From assembly GCF_031432975.1 (NCBI RefSeq), contig NZ_CP133838.1, positions 2,542,001 to 2,606,000 of the forward strand: DNA of 64,000 bases, in the 5' to 3' direction. Of the stretch, positions 10,051 through 20,500 are shown in pieces. The first letter of the stretch is position 1, and every line of letters starts with the position of its first letter. Source of the stretch: Buttiauxella selenatireducens. Its GTDB lineage: Bacteria; Pseudomonadota; Gammaproteobacteria; Enterobacterales; Enterobacteriaceae. Below the pieces are notes generated by a model. That model saw only the letters and a list, made by a program, of their open reading frames with translations, made no database searches and was not told the origin of the DNA. The position numbers were made by a program, and so were the translations under genes.

Positions 10051-10632
10051 ATGCAAAACCAACTTCAGGATCGCCAGGCACTTAACGACCTTATAAATGG
10101 CTGGATGCACCGCGATCTCGGTGAATGGGAACAACTCCGCGAGTTATTCCATCCCGATGGCACAATTGAAATTACCTGGTTTGAAGGGCTGGGCAGTGAT
10201 TTCGTTGAAGGTTCAATGCGTATGGGGCAATCAGATGTACGAACCAAACACCTTATTGCGACGCCGACCATCACATTTAACGCCACCGGTACTAAAGCGA
10301 TTCTTGAAACCAATGCGATGATCATTGCTGAAAATGTAAAACTGAATCTGGGCTGTGAATGCCATAACCGGTTTTACGATAGGGTAGAAAAACGCGATGG
10401 GGTGTGGAAGCTGTCTCACCGCCAGAGTATTTACGATATGGGGACATTTACCTTCCCGATGGGCCTGGTGGAAATAGATCAGAGCGTCGTGGCGAAGTAT
10501 CCACGCGAATACGCAACGCTTGCCTACATACTGGAAAAGAGCGGATTCCCTGTTCAACGTGTGTTTGCCACACGAGGCAGTGTGCTGGAACAAGACATGA
10601 AACGTGATGCTAAAACATGGTTATCCCGTTAA
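10051..10632 (+). CDS. NTF2-like (SnoaL-type) domain protein
   Basis: 193 residues with a cystatin-like alpha+beta fold pattern. An N-terminal helix (DRQALNDLINGWMHR) is followed by FHPDGTIEITWF and a conserved central H/N region, as in SnoaL-like polyketide cyclases, ring-hydroxylating dioxygenase beta subunits and scytalone-dehydratase relatives. No signal peptide. An AGGAG site precedes ATG 10051. It is divergent from the LysR gene, which probably regulates it. The fold hosts many small-molecule enzymes; the reaction is unknown. Confidence 0.75.
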   Translation: MQNQLQDRQALNDLINGWMHRDLGEWEQLRELFHPDGTIEITWFEGLGSDFVEGSMRMGQSDVRTKHLIATPTITFNATGTKAILETNAMIIAENVKLNLGCECHNRFYDRVEKRDGVWKLSHRQSIYDMGTFTFPMGLVEIDQSVVAKYPREYATLAYILEKSGFPVQRVFATRGSVLEQDMKRDAKTWLSR

Positions 10633-10748
10633 GTCACTGTTCCTGATGGTATACGTAGCACGCCGTCCACCAGCTTACCCCCTTTAGATATGGAGCACTG
10701 ACGCAATGTTGCCGCTAACCGCTTTACTTCGTGCTCCCCTTATTTAAA

Positions 10749-10872
10749 ATGACTCACTTCATTTCTCCTCTATAGGTATTACGCCAATGCGCCATTGATG
10801 CTGCCGTCTGTCTGACGGTCAATTTATTGCCCCGTTTGTTCGGGTCAGTTTCTGGCATCTCTGGAGTACACA
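10749..10872 (+). promoter_or_regulatory. Candidate leader with short peptides before the ABC-F gene
   Basis: The 240-bp gap before the ABC-F gene holds two tiny frames: ATG 10749 encoding MTHFISPL and ATG 10798 encoding MLPSV. The second stop falls inside a CCGTC/GACGG hairpin (10804-10818). ABC-F genes are often controlled by ribosome-stalling leader attenuation, so the layout is suggestive, but no run of T marks a terminator form. Confidence 0.3.
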
Positions 10873-12495
10873 ATGACGAATACTTTTATCGCGCTTGAAT
10901 GCGTTGATTTCACATTACCTGACGGCACACCGCTGTTTTCGCAGCTCAATGAAACTTTTGACACTCGTCGTACTGGCCTCGTTGGGCGAAACGGCGTAGG
11001 CAAGAGCGTTCTGTCGCAGATTTTAGCCGGGCAAATTCAGCCTTCGTCCGGGCGTTGCACCCGTTCGGGTTCCACATGGTATCTGGCGCAACAGATTGAC
11101 TATCCCGCAGAGGCCACTGTTGCACATCTTGCCGGTGTGCAGCCCACGATTGACGCGCTCGATCGCATCGAAATGGGCAGCGTGTCTGAGGACGATTTTG
11201 ATATCGTTGGCCATCACTGGGATATCCGCCAGCAGCTACAGCTTGAGCTGGAAAAATCCGGGCTCGGGCATCTTGACGCATCGACCCCGGTTAGCCAGTT
11301 AAGCGGAGGCGAAGCGATGCGTGTCTCATTGGTCGGCGCCTGGTTATCTGAGGCTGATTTTCTAATTCTTGATGAGCCAAGCAATCATATCGACAGTACA
11401 TGGCGGCAAACTTTGATTAACCAGTTACAGCGCTGGTCCGGCGGATTGTTGGTGGTAAGCCATGATCGGGAGTTGCTGGGATCCATGCAGCGAATTGTTG
11501 AACTGTCATCATTAGGCTTGAGTCATTATGGCGGTAACTATTCTTTCTACGCACAGCAAAAGGCGCAAGAGACGCAAAATGCCCTGCAACTGCTTGAGCA
11601 ACGCAAACGCGAGCGCCTGCGCGAACAAAAAGCCCTGCGCGAGCAGAAGGAGCGCCTTGAGAAGCGGCAATCGCGAGGGAATCGGCAAGGACGCGAGGCC
11701 AATCAAGCCAACATTTTACTCGGTGGGCAAAAGCAACGCAGTGAAGCGTCTGCGGGGAAACTGAATCAGCAACATCTTGCCGCACAGGCGTTACTCGATA
11801 AACGGGTGCAGGAAGCAGCGAACCAAGTGGATGAAAATGCGACGATCGTGGTGCACGCTTTGGCGGTAAATTCGCCTTCTAAGCGCCGGGTTGCCGAGCT
11901 CCAGAATGTACAACTGCCCTTCGTAGCCAACTTCCCTTCCCCTTTGAATTTGACGATTACCGCCCAGCAGCGCATTGGCATTGTCGGGAATAATGGATGT
12001 GGTAAGTCGACATTAGTCAAAGTGCTGGCAGGTCAGATTCAGCCATTGTCCGGGGAGTCACGTGTCTCACACGGTCACGCCTGGCTTGATCAACATCTCA
12101 CAAACCTCGATCCTGAGCGTACCGTTCTGGAACAGATGCTGGACGCCAACCGCTCGGCGGGTGAAGCTGATTTACGCATGCGGTTGGCACAACTGGGCCT
12201 TGATGCTGACAAAATCCAGACCGCCAGTGGGTTGCTGAGCGGAGGCGAGCGCCTGAAAGCCGCGCTGGCCTGTGTGCTGTATGCCGATCCTACCCCACAA
12301 CTCTTATTGCTGGATGAACCCAGTAACCACCTGGATTTACCTTCAATTCAGGCGCTGGAAGCCATGCTTTGTCGTTACCAGGGCGCGCTAGTGGTTGTTT
12401 CGCATGATGCGGTATTTCTACAAAACCTGAATTTAACCGACAGGTTAACCCTAACTGAAGATGGCTGGCATCTTCGTGCCTGGGGGCTTTCATGA
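10873..12495 (+). CDS. ABC-F family ATPase
   Basis: 540-residue soluble protein with two ABC cassettes and no membrane domain. Cassette 1: Walker A GRNGVGKS (38-45), signature LSGGE, Walker B FLILDEPSNH. Cassette 2: Walker A GNNGCGKS (372-379), LSGGER, LLLLDEPSNH. Between them lies a highly charged, Arg/Glu/Gln-rich coiled linker, the P-site tRNA-interaction motif of ABC-F proteins, which act on ribosomes in translation rescue or antibiotic protection. It is related to but not the same as Uup, EttA, YheS or YbiT, so the exact role is open. It converges with the glucan synthase, the two stops overlapping by 6 bp. A GGAG site precedes the ATG. Confidence 0.88.
   Translation: MTNTFIALECVDFTLPDGTPLFSQLNETFDTRRTGLVGRNGVGKSVLSQILAGQIQPSSGRCTRSGSTWYLAQQIDYPAEATVAHLAGVQPTIDALDRIEMGSVSEDDFDIVGHHWDIRQQLQLELEKSGLGHLDASTPVSQLSGGEAMRVSLVGAWLSEADFLILDEPSNHIDSTWRQTLINQLQRWSGGLLVVSHDRELLGSMQRIVELSSLGLSHYGGNYSFYAQQKAQETQNALQLLEQRKRERLREQKALREQKERLEKRQSRGNRQGREANQANILLGGQKQRSEASAGKLNQQHLAAQALLDKRVQEAANQVDENATIVVHALAVNSPSKRRVAELQNVQLPFVANFPSPLNLTITAQQRIGIVGNNGCGKSTLVKVLAGQIQPLSGESRVSHGHAWLDQHLTNLDPERTVLEQMLDANRSAGEADLRMRLAQLGLDADKIQTASGLLSGGERLKAALACVLYADPTPQLLLLDEPSNHLDLPSIQALEAMLCRYQGALVVVSHDAVFLQNLNLTDRLTLTEDGWHLRAWGLS
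11934..11941 (-). other. KOPS octamer
   Basis: CCCTTCCC on the + strand, pointing left to dif. Confidence 0.45.
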
Positions 12496-15400
12496 TTCTG
12501 CCCCGAGTCTTATCTCTACGTCATGGCTGTTGCCGTCATCAATTAACGGGATAGTGTCCCCACTTAGCTCGACACCATTAAGCAAGACCCGGTACTCCCC
12601 GTCACTGCGCATGACGTTGATGCGGTAATAGCTGTTGCCATGTTGATAAACGAGGCTGACAGACGGCCAGTCGCGTGGTAGCAAGGTATGGACGGAGATG
12701 GCGTCGCCGTGGCGCTCAATGCCCAACAGCGTGTCGACAATTAGCCGGTATGCCCAACCAGCAGAACCGGTATACCAGCTCCAGCCGCCGCGTCCGGTAT
12801 GAGGTGCAACGCTATAAATGTCCGCAGTCATGACGTACGGCTCCACTTTATAACGCTCAATCGCATCCGGCGTCAGGCTGTGATTGATGGGGTTTATCAT
12901 CGCCCAAAGCTGCCAGGCGCGTTCAATATTGCCGCTGCGAGCAAAAGCCATCACCGCCCAGATAGCACCGTGGGTATATTGCCCGCCATTTTCGCGTACA
13001 CCGGGTAGGTAGCCCTGAATATAACCCGGATTTGGCCCATGACCGTTAAACGGTGGGGTAAGCAATTTAATCAACCCAGCTTCAGGTTCGACCAGGCGAG
13101 CATCCAGCGCTTGCATCGCTTGCGTGCAACGATCGGCACTTCCCGCGCCGGATAACACTGACCAACTCTGGGCGATGGCATCTATCTGGCACTCTTTAGC
13201 AAGGTGCGAACCTAACGCTTCCCCGCTATCAAAATAGCCACGACGATACCAGGTTCCGTCCCAGGCGTGGGTCTCGAGGTTTTTTTGCAGTTTTGCCGCT
13301 TCTTCCCGACATAACATCGCGGTTTCATGTTCATTGATTTGCCCGGCAAGCTTCCCGAAACGCTGCATCACATCGTAGAGGAAGAAGCCGAGCCACACGC
13401 TTTCGCCCTTTCCTTCCAGCCCGACCAGGTTCATGCCATCGTTCCAGTCCCCCGCGCCCATTAATGGCAAACCGTGCTGACCCAAGCGCAGACCATGCCG
13501 TATGGCCTTAACGCCGTGCTGCCAGAGTGTCTCTTCAAGGGCGCTGATCACCGGTTGTTCATAAGCCGACTCTTCTCCCGCCAGCAATTCACGCCCTTCC
13601 AGATATGGCAAACGATGCTCAAGCAAGCCGATGTCACCGGTTGTCTCGACGTAATGGCAAATAGCGAGCGGTAGCCACAGATAATCATCCGAGCAACGGG
13701 TGCGCACGCCGTTACCTAACGGTGGATGCCACCAGTGTTGCACGTCGCCTTCAACAAACTGGCGTGATGCGCAGAGTAAAATCTGATCGCGCAGTCGTTC
13801 TGGGGCGGCGTGACTCAGGGCCAGGGTGTCCTGCAACTGGTCGCGGAAACCAAACGCCCCGCCGGACTGGTAGTAACCGCTACGCGCCAGAATGCGACAA
13901 GCGATGGTCTGGTAGAGCAGCCAGCCATTGGCCAGCAAATTGACCGCAGGGTCCGGGGTGGACACGACGATTTTATCCAGCATTTTGTGCCAGTAGCGGT
14001 GCACATTCGCCAGTTCAGCGCGGGCCGCCTCCTCGTTCATATACTGGTTAATCATTGATTCCGCGTCCTGCGGATTTTGACCTATCCCCAGCACAAAGAT
14101 AAAGCTGCGCTGGTCGCCATCAATCAGCGTGGTGGCCGACTGCACTGCGCCACACGGATCCAGCCCTGCACCGGTTTTATCTGACAATGTGCGCATTTTC
14201 ATTGCGGCGGGTTCGCTTTGTGAACCGTTACGCCCCAGAAACTCTCGCCTGTCGCCGGTGACTGAGCAATGCACGCCCGTCACCGCAAAGAAGGCCGTCC
14301 GCTCTGAGCCATTGCTACTGTAGAAGTTATTCGCCAGCACGCCACAGCCGCGTCCGGTGGTGGACGCCCGCGTAATGACATGCATCGCTGATTTGTTGCG
14401 TGATTCCCCCAGCGTCCACTCCACATAGCCGGTCACTGATATCTTACGGGTACGCCCCGAGGTATTACTGAGCGTCAGGATGGCGATTTTTACGGGTGCT
14501 TGTTCCGCCACCAGCACCGTGAGCTCCGTGTCGATACCCGTTTCGCGATGGGCAAACACGCTGTAACCAAAACCGTGACGCGAAAGATAGTGTCCCGTTC
14601 CGCGCACGGGTAGCGTGGTCGGCGACCACACTAACCCGCTCTCTTCATCACGAAGATAAAACGCCTCACCGGAACGATCGCTAATGGGATCGTTTTCCCA
14701 TGGCGTGAGTCGATATTCATGGGCATTTTCAGACCAGGTGTAGGCCTGCCCGGCTTCTGAAATCACCGAACCAAAACTGGCGTTAGACAGCACATTGGCC
14801 CACGGTGCAGGTGTCCTGTCGTTTTCACCCAGCGTGATTTGGTATTCGCGACCATCCTCAGAGAACCCGCCGCGACCATTGAAATAGACCAGATCACCAG
14901 TATCCGGTTGCCACGGTTCGTGTTGATTCATGGGCAACCCAACGTGTGGCACAAAGGGCTGTTGCGAGGATGTTGTGGCCTGGAGCCGTTGGTTAAGCTG
15001 CTCTTTCAGGCCACCAGATCGGTCATCCAGTACGATTTGCGCCACACTCAGCAACAGCAGCCGGTCCTCCGCCGACATATGTTCGCCGTTACGCACGAAA
15101 ATGCCACCGGGTTTATCCATCTGGCTCGCTTCTGAGCCTGCGACAATCAGCTCAACAATCTGATTCTGTAGCTCCTGTTGGTAGCCGCCCAGACTGTCAT
15201 TGAGGATGACCAGATCCACCGCAAGCCCTTTGAGACGCCAGTAATGGTGCGCCTGGATCAGGGTGGTAATCAGCAAGATGCTTTCATCGCTGGTGACATT
15301 AAGAATGACAATCGGTAAATCGCCCGAGATAGACCATCCCCACAGGCCAGACTGCCCGCGACGATTACGCGCCAGGGTTTTGGCATCCGCACGCAGTTCA

Positions 15401-17595
15401 GGACCGGGGAACAGCACTGCGCTGGCAAGGCGGTTAAAGAGCGTGGCGTCATCTTCGTTGGCATTAATCTGGCGCAACACAATCTGGCTATGTGACCACG
15501 CCAGTTCAAATACGCGATCGGCTATCGGATGGTCGTGATATTTCTCAATCAGCGCCTGGCTATGCTGACGGCTTTCCGTCACGCCATAAATAATGTCGAC
15601 GGTCACCGGTAAGCCGGGTTGCAACACAATCGACTGGCGAATGGACAGGATGGGGTCCAGCACCGGCCCAACACTGTTACTGAGTGAACCGCTTTGTTCC
15701 GTCGCCTGTGCATTCGCGGGCGTTCTGCCCCGCCCAAGGAATTTTGCCCGGTCAGTTTCAAATGTGCTTTCGTTTTGCGTCTGCCCATGTACAACCAGGG
15801 TATGAAACATCCACGGGCAACTCTCATTGGGTGAACGCGGGCGACGGTGGCAAAGAATGGCATTCTGCTGCGCAACAAGTTCGGTCTGAATAAATAAATT
15901 GCTGAATGCAGGGTGCGCCAAATCACTCTCAAATGGCGCGAGAACCACTTCGGCGTAAGTGGTCAATTCTATGGTGCGCGGCTGGCGTCCACGGTGCAGC
16001 AACGTGACGCGGCGTAGCTCAATATCATCTTCAGGTGAGACAACAATCTGCGTTTTCACATTGATTGTCCCGGCCACCCGTTTGAATTCCGCACCTGCGT
16101 CGGTAAAGATGACGTCGTACTGACTAACCGGTTCGCCAAGCGGTTGCCAGGTATTGCTCCATACTTCATCAGTTGCCGGGTCGCTGATATAGCAAAATGC
16201 GCCCCAGTTATCGCATGTCGCATCGCTGCGCCAGCGTGTCAGCGCCACATCTTTCCAGCGACTGTAACCGCCGCCGGACTGGCTCACCATCAAGTGATAA
16301 TCCGCATTCGACAGCAGTTGAATTTCTGGGATCAGACTATCAACGTCAGTAAATTCACGGGTTTCATACTGGACAGGCTGGAGCACCCCTTCATGGGACT
16401 CAAAGTGACGGCGCGGACTATAAAGCTCAATAGCATCAGGAACACGCTCTTGTAACAACAGACGAGCCGATTGAAACGCGGGGCTGGACATAAAACGATC
16501 CACCATCGGTGCTCCCAGTAGCACATGAGATAATGCCTGGAATGCCATTCCCTGATGGTGCGCCATCCATGAACGAACAACCGCATACATCTGGCCACTG
16601 GCAAGGCGCGACGGTGTGTAATCCAGCGCCTCGTAAAAACCGTACTCACCCCGAGCGCCGCTTTTCTCCAGTTTCAGCAGATTTTCACAGGCTTTGTGTG
16701 GCGCAATGGTCAGCGCCATCATCGTCGCATAAGGCGCAATAACCATATCATCGGCAAGCCCACGTCGCAGGCCCAGTCCCGGCACACCAAACGCGTGATA
16801 CTGGTAATTTTGCAAGGCGTCAAAAGAGTAGTAGCCCGACTCCGATATCCCCCACGGCACGCCGCGCTCTTTGCTCCAGTCAATCTGGCGTTTTACCGCC
16901 GACTGGCTCATCTCTTCAAGTAAGCTGCCGGGATAAGTGGGCATGACCAGGTTCGGCATCAGATATTCAAACATCGAACCGCTCCAGGACATCAGCGCGG
17001 TTTCGTTATCGATGGTGGTGAACAACCGCCCTAACGCGAACCAGCTTTTCAGCGGCAGTTGGTTAGTGGCAATCGCCAGAAAACTGGTGAGTCGAATTTC
17101 CGATGGCAGCAGGTCGTAATGGCTGTTGTCGAGCTTATTATTGTCGCAGTTGTACCCGACGCTCAGCAGGCTGGTCACTTCGTTGTACAGGAAGACAAAA
17201 TCCATCCGCGCATGTTCATGCAAGCGCAGTTCCAGTTCAGTAATGATATCCAGACGGGTGCGGGCCTGACGGATAGCCGACTCCGACGGCGATCCCTCGC
17301 CGGTATGTTTGGCCTGAGCAAGCCAGGTTACCCCCGGCAATGGTTTCGTGTCCCAATCTGGCGGAAGCCAACTGAGAAAACTCGTCCATTCATGGCAAAC
17401 AAGGACTAACTGGTGCTGAAGCATGTCTACCCAGCGGCGCACCTGCGCACTCTCATGGCTGCACAGCGCATGCAGGCGATTGCATTGCGCCCGCATATTT
17501 TTCAGTTCAGCAAACAGTAATGACGGTTGCAGCGTCAGGGCCGTGTTGCAATGGTTACGTAGCTGGCGCAAAGACGTTGGCGCATTCTGCCCCAA
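12490..17595 (-). CDS. Cyclic beta-1,2-glucan synthase, C-terminal part (frameshifted)
   Basis: About 1,700 residues matching the C-terminal two-thirds of NdvB/Cgs (full length near 2,850). In order: a glucoamylase-like domain (EYLMPNLVMP, ESGYYSFD, VPGLGLRRGL, WMAHHQGM), a carbohydrate-binding domain (GGGYSRWKDVALTRW), then a GH94/GT36 phosphorylase-like domain with GFRDQLQD, WWHPPLGNG and GAGDWNDGMN (catalytic Asp, about 1,382) and GGWSWYTGSAGW. In Cgs this domain sets glucan chain length. The frame has only a TTG near 17595 and no ribosome site. The sequence continues the upstream frame after a -1 shift at an A6-T3-G4 run (17602-17590 on the minus strand), so the two frames were or are one gene. 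Confidence 0.85.
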   Translation of the reverse strand: MGQNAPTSLRQLRNHCNTALTLQPSLLFAELKNMRAQCNRLHALCSHESAQVRRWVDMLQHQLVLVCHEWTSFLSWLPPDWDTKPLPGVTWLAQAKHTGEGSPSESAIRQARTRLDIITELELRLHEHARMDFVFLYNEVTSLLSVGYNCDNNKLDNSHYDLLPSEIRLTSFLAIATNQLPLKSWFALGRLFTTIDNETALMSWSGSMFEYLMPNLVMPTYPGSLLEEMSQSAVKRQIDWSKERGVPWGISESGYYSFDALQNYQYHAFGVPGLGLRRGLADDMVIAPYATMMALTIAPHKACENLLKLEKSGARGEYGFYEALDYTPSRLASGQMYAVVRSWMAHHQGMAFQALSHVLLGAPMVDRFMSSPAFQSARLLLQERVPDAIELYSPRRHFESHEGVLQPVQYETREFTDVDSLIPEIQLLSNADYHLMVSQSGGGYSRWKDVALTRWRSDATCDNWGAFCYISDPATDEVWSNTWQPLGEPVSQYDVIFTDAGAEFKRVAGTINVKTQIVVSPEDDIELRRVTLLHRGRQPRTIELTTYAEVVLAPFESDLAHPAFSNLFIQTELVAQQNAILCHRRPRSPNESCPWMFHTLVVHGQTQNESTFETDRAKFLGRGRTPANAQATEQSGSLSNSVGPVLDPILSIRQSIVLQPGLPVTVDIIYGVTESRQHSQALIEKYHDHPIADRVFELAWSHSQIVLRQINANEDDATLFNRLASAVLFPGPELRADAKTLARNRRGQSGLWGWSISGDLPIVILNVTSDESILLITTLIQAHHYWRLKGLAVDLVILNDSLGGYQQELQNQIVELIVAGSEASQMDKPGGIFVRNGEHMSAEDRLLLLSVAQIVLDDRSGGLKEQLNQRLQATTSSQQPFVPHVGLPMNQHEPWQPDTGDLVYFNGRGGFSEDGREYQITLGENDRTPAPWANVLSNASFGSVISEAGQAYTWSENAHEYRLTPWENDPISDRSGEAFYLRDEESGLVWSPTTLPVRGTGHYLSRHGFGYSVFAHRETGIDTELTVLVAEQAPVKIAILTLSNTSGRTRKISVTGYVEWTLGESRNKSAMHVITRASTTGRGCGVLANNFYSSNGSERTAFFAVTGVHCSVTGDRREFLGRNGSQSEPAAMKMRTLSDKTGAGLDPCGAVQSATTLIDGDQRSFIFVLGIGQNPQDAESMINQYMNEEAARAELANVHRYWHKMLDKIVVSTPDPAVNLLANGWLLYQTIACRILARSGYYQSGGAFGFRDQLQDTLALSHAAPERLRDQILLCASRQFVEGDVQHWWHPPLGNGVRTRCSDDYLWLPLAICHYVETTGDIGLLEHRLPYLEGRELLAGEESAYEQPVISALEETLWQHGVKAIRHGLRLGQHGLPLMGAGDWNDGMNLVGLEGKGESVWLGFFLYDVMQRFGKLAGQINEHETAMLCREEAAKLQKNLETHAWDGTWYRRGYFDSGEALGSHLAKECQIDAIAQSWSVLSGAGSADRCTQAMQALDARLVEPEAGLIKLLTPPFNGHGPNPGYIQGYLPGVRENGGQYTHGAIWAVMAFARSGNIERAWQLWAMINPINHSLTPDAIERYKVEPYVMTADIYSVAPHTGRGGWSWYTGSAGWAYRLIVDTLLGIERHGDAISVHTLLPRDWPSVSLVYQHGNSYYRINVMRSDGEYRVLLNGVELSGDTIPLIDDGNSHDVEIRLGAES

Positions 17596-20500
17596 ATTTT
17601 TTCAAGTATCTGCAACGAGTCGTCGATGCCCAGCAGCACCTGGGTGCAATCAAGAATCGGTTGGTTGCGCAGCTCAGTTAAACCGGCACTCAGGGTGAGC
17701 AAATGACCTGCCATATTGCCGCTATCCACGCTGGAGATATAACGCGGGTTAAGCGGTTGCAGGGTGCGAGTGTCGTACCAGTTATACAAATGGCCGCGGA
17801 AATGCTCCATTTTATCCAGCGTGTCGAGGGTGAGCGTGATCCGCTGCAACATCTCCCCTTGCGGGATGTAGCCGAAATCCCAGGCGGTCAGGTTGGACAT
17901 CAACGACAGACCGATATTGGTGGGTGACGTGCGATGCGCAATCACCGGTTGTGGGATTTCCTGGTAGTTATCCGGCGGTAGCCAGTTTTCTTTCGCAGTG
18001 GCAAACGTTTCAAAAAAGGCCCAAATTTCGCGGCTACTTTGTCGCAACAGACGTTTTTGAGCGGCGCTAAAAGTGACAGTGTTACGTTTTGGCTCGCGGC
18101 TTAACACGCTCAGCAGCGCGGGAGCCAGGCACCACAGCAAGCCAATCGGTAGAGCAAAAAACAGCATCATCGGCGCCAGCAATGCCACGAGCACAATCAG
18201 CGCGACACCTGAAATCACGTTCAGCCACATCGCCTTATAGAAGCGTAATGCTGACGTTTTGCTGTCCTCGTTGCTTTGGTCAAAACTGGCCCATTGATTG
18301 AGGTTGCGATGACTCACCCCGAGCCGCCATAGCGTCACCACAATGGCTTGCAAGGAATAACCCGCTTCATGGGGAAGTGACGCAAACCCGAGGCCAATAC
18401 GCATCAGGCGTTTAAGTCCTCCCGAAGCGACTAATAACAAGTGTTGAAGAAAAGGTCTGCGGGCAGGTTTGTTAATCAGATCCTGGGCAATCACCAACAC
18501 GGTTGGGAGCAGCAGCACAACCGCCAGCACGCCGAGCCAGAAAAGCGGATTAGGCACCAGTAAAAGGGAGCAAAACAATATTATCAGCAGTGATGGAGCC
18601 ACCAGACTGCGGCGCAAGTTATCCAGCAGTTTCCAGCGAGAAAGCGTGGTTAGCGGGTTTTTATCACGAGTCCCATCAGCCCTTCTGACGTTAATTTTCA
18701 GCCAGTTAAGCAGTTGCCAGTCTCCGCGAATCCAACGGGTACGCCGCGCAGTATCCGTCAGATAATTATTGGGATATTGCTCATAGAGCAGGACTTCGCT
18801 AAGTAAACCCGAACGGGCATAGCAACCTTCCAGCAAATCATGACTCAGCACTAAGTTTTCTGGGCAAGTATTCAGAGTGGCTTGCACAAATGTGCCGACA
18901 TCATAAATCCCTTTGCCCACAAACGAGCCTTCACCAAACAGATCCTGATAAATATCCGACGACATCATCGAATACGGATCATTGCCCGGCACGCTGCTGC
19001 ACATGGCGGCATATCGCCCCTGCCCGTTACGCGGGATCTCCTCCGCCAGTCCAGGCTGCAAAATGCCGTAGCCTTTCACAACACGCTGTTTAATCGGGTC
19101 GTAGATCGGATGATTAAGCGGATGTGCCATGGTCGCGACCAGTTTATGTGCCGTATCGCGGGGAAGCACTGTGTCACTGTCGAGAGTAATGACATATTTA
19201 ACCCCTGCCGGTGGGCTAATAGCCGTGTTGTGCACGTCGCGGAATTGAGTCTCAGGCTGATGTAACCAATTGTTCAACAGCGATAACTTGCCACGTTTTC
19301 GCTCATACCCCATCCATACGCCCTGTTGTGGATTCCACTGGCGCGAGCGATGGAGCAGGAAGAAAAGCGGCTGTGCAACGGGCGCGTAACGGCGATTCAG
19401 ATTCTGCATTTGTGCTTCAGCCCAGTGCAGAAGGTCGTTATCCCCGGCAGAGTTTTCATCCGTCGAATCGGCAAAATCGGTTAACAGTGCGAAGTACAGA
19501 TGGGGGGTTTTATTACCGAGATAACAAATCTCAAGACTATTGAGCAGTTTGTCGATTCCGGCTCGGCTGGTCAGCAAGCAAGGGATCACCACCATGGTAC
19601 AAAATTCAGCAGGGATACCGCTTGAGAAATCCATACGCGGCAACGGCATCGGCAAGCGGAAACGGGTCGTTGTCTCATTGAGTAAATTGATGGCTAACTG
19701 GCTTACGATCACCACCAGCGGCAAAGCAAGGAGGAGTAACAGTGGCCAGCTCAACCCATGTTCATAAGTGCGCGATAAAATGTCGGCGCAGAACGCCGTC
19801 GTCAACAGGCTTAGGCTTCCCAGCCAGCTCAGCAACGGGGTCTGATTAAAGGCATGGCGCAGACGAACGACCCACGACGTATTGGCCGCGAGTTGCTCTT
19901 CGAGTTCTGGCCGCCCTTCACCAATAAGGTAAAAGCCAACATGTTGAGCGGGCGTTGCCGGGTCTGCCGCTTGCGCCATTCCCAGGATGTGCCGCGCCAC
20001 TTCTGGTTCACTGGAGCGACTGTGGCGCGCGAGGATCTCAATAATATGTCGATAGTGATCGCGGGTATCAAAATGCATAGCCGGGTAAATTCCCGACGGG
20101 TCTTCCCGCATCGTTTGTTCAACCAGGCTCATGGCTTCGGCAAAATCAGCCCAGTTAGTTTCACTTAGCAGGCGCAAACCGGCGATGCTGTTGCTGACGG
20201 AAAGCTGACTTGCGGCAAGCTGCTGGTTGAAACGATGAATCAGGTAATCGGTGGTGACGCCTGTTTCTGCAAGCCGCTGTTCGACCCAGGTCAGGGGCAA
20301 AGAAAGCATATTGCCCCGCCCCTGCAAGCGACGCACCAGTTCTGCCACGAAGGCACTGCTCAAAGGTGGGCGGGAACGCGCCATATCGGCAATCACCATG
20401 ATCAAATCCGCTGGCGTGCTTTCGGCGCATTCAAAAATTCGCGTCACCCAAACATCGGCCAGGTTACGCTCTTTTTGTGCTTCCGCGACTTCGATACTGA

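Noticed and set aside
18074-18086. Fourth matS (GTGACAGTGTTAC)
   Set aside because: One of the invariant positions differs (GTTAC for GTCAC), so it was not counted.
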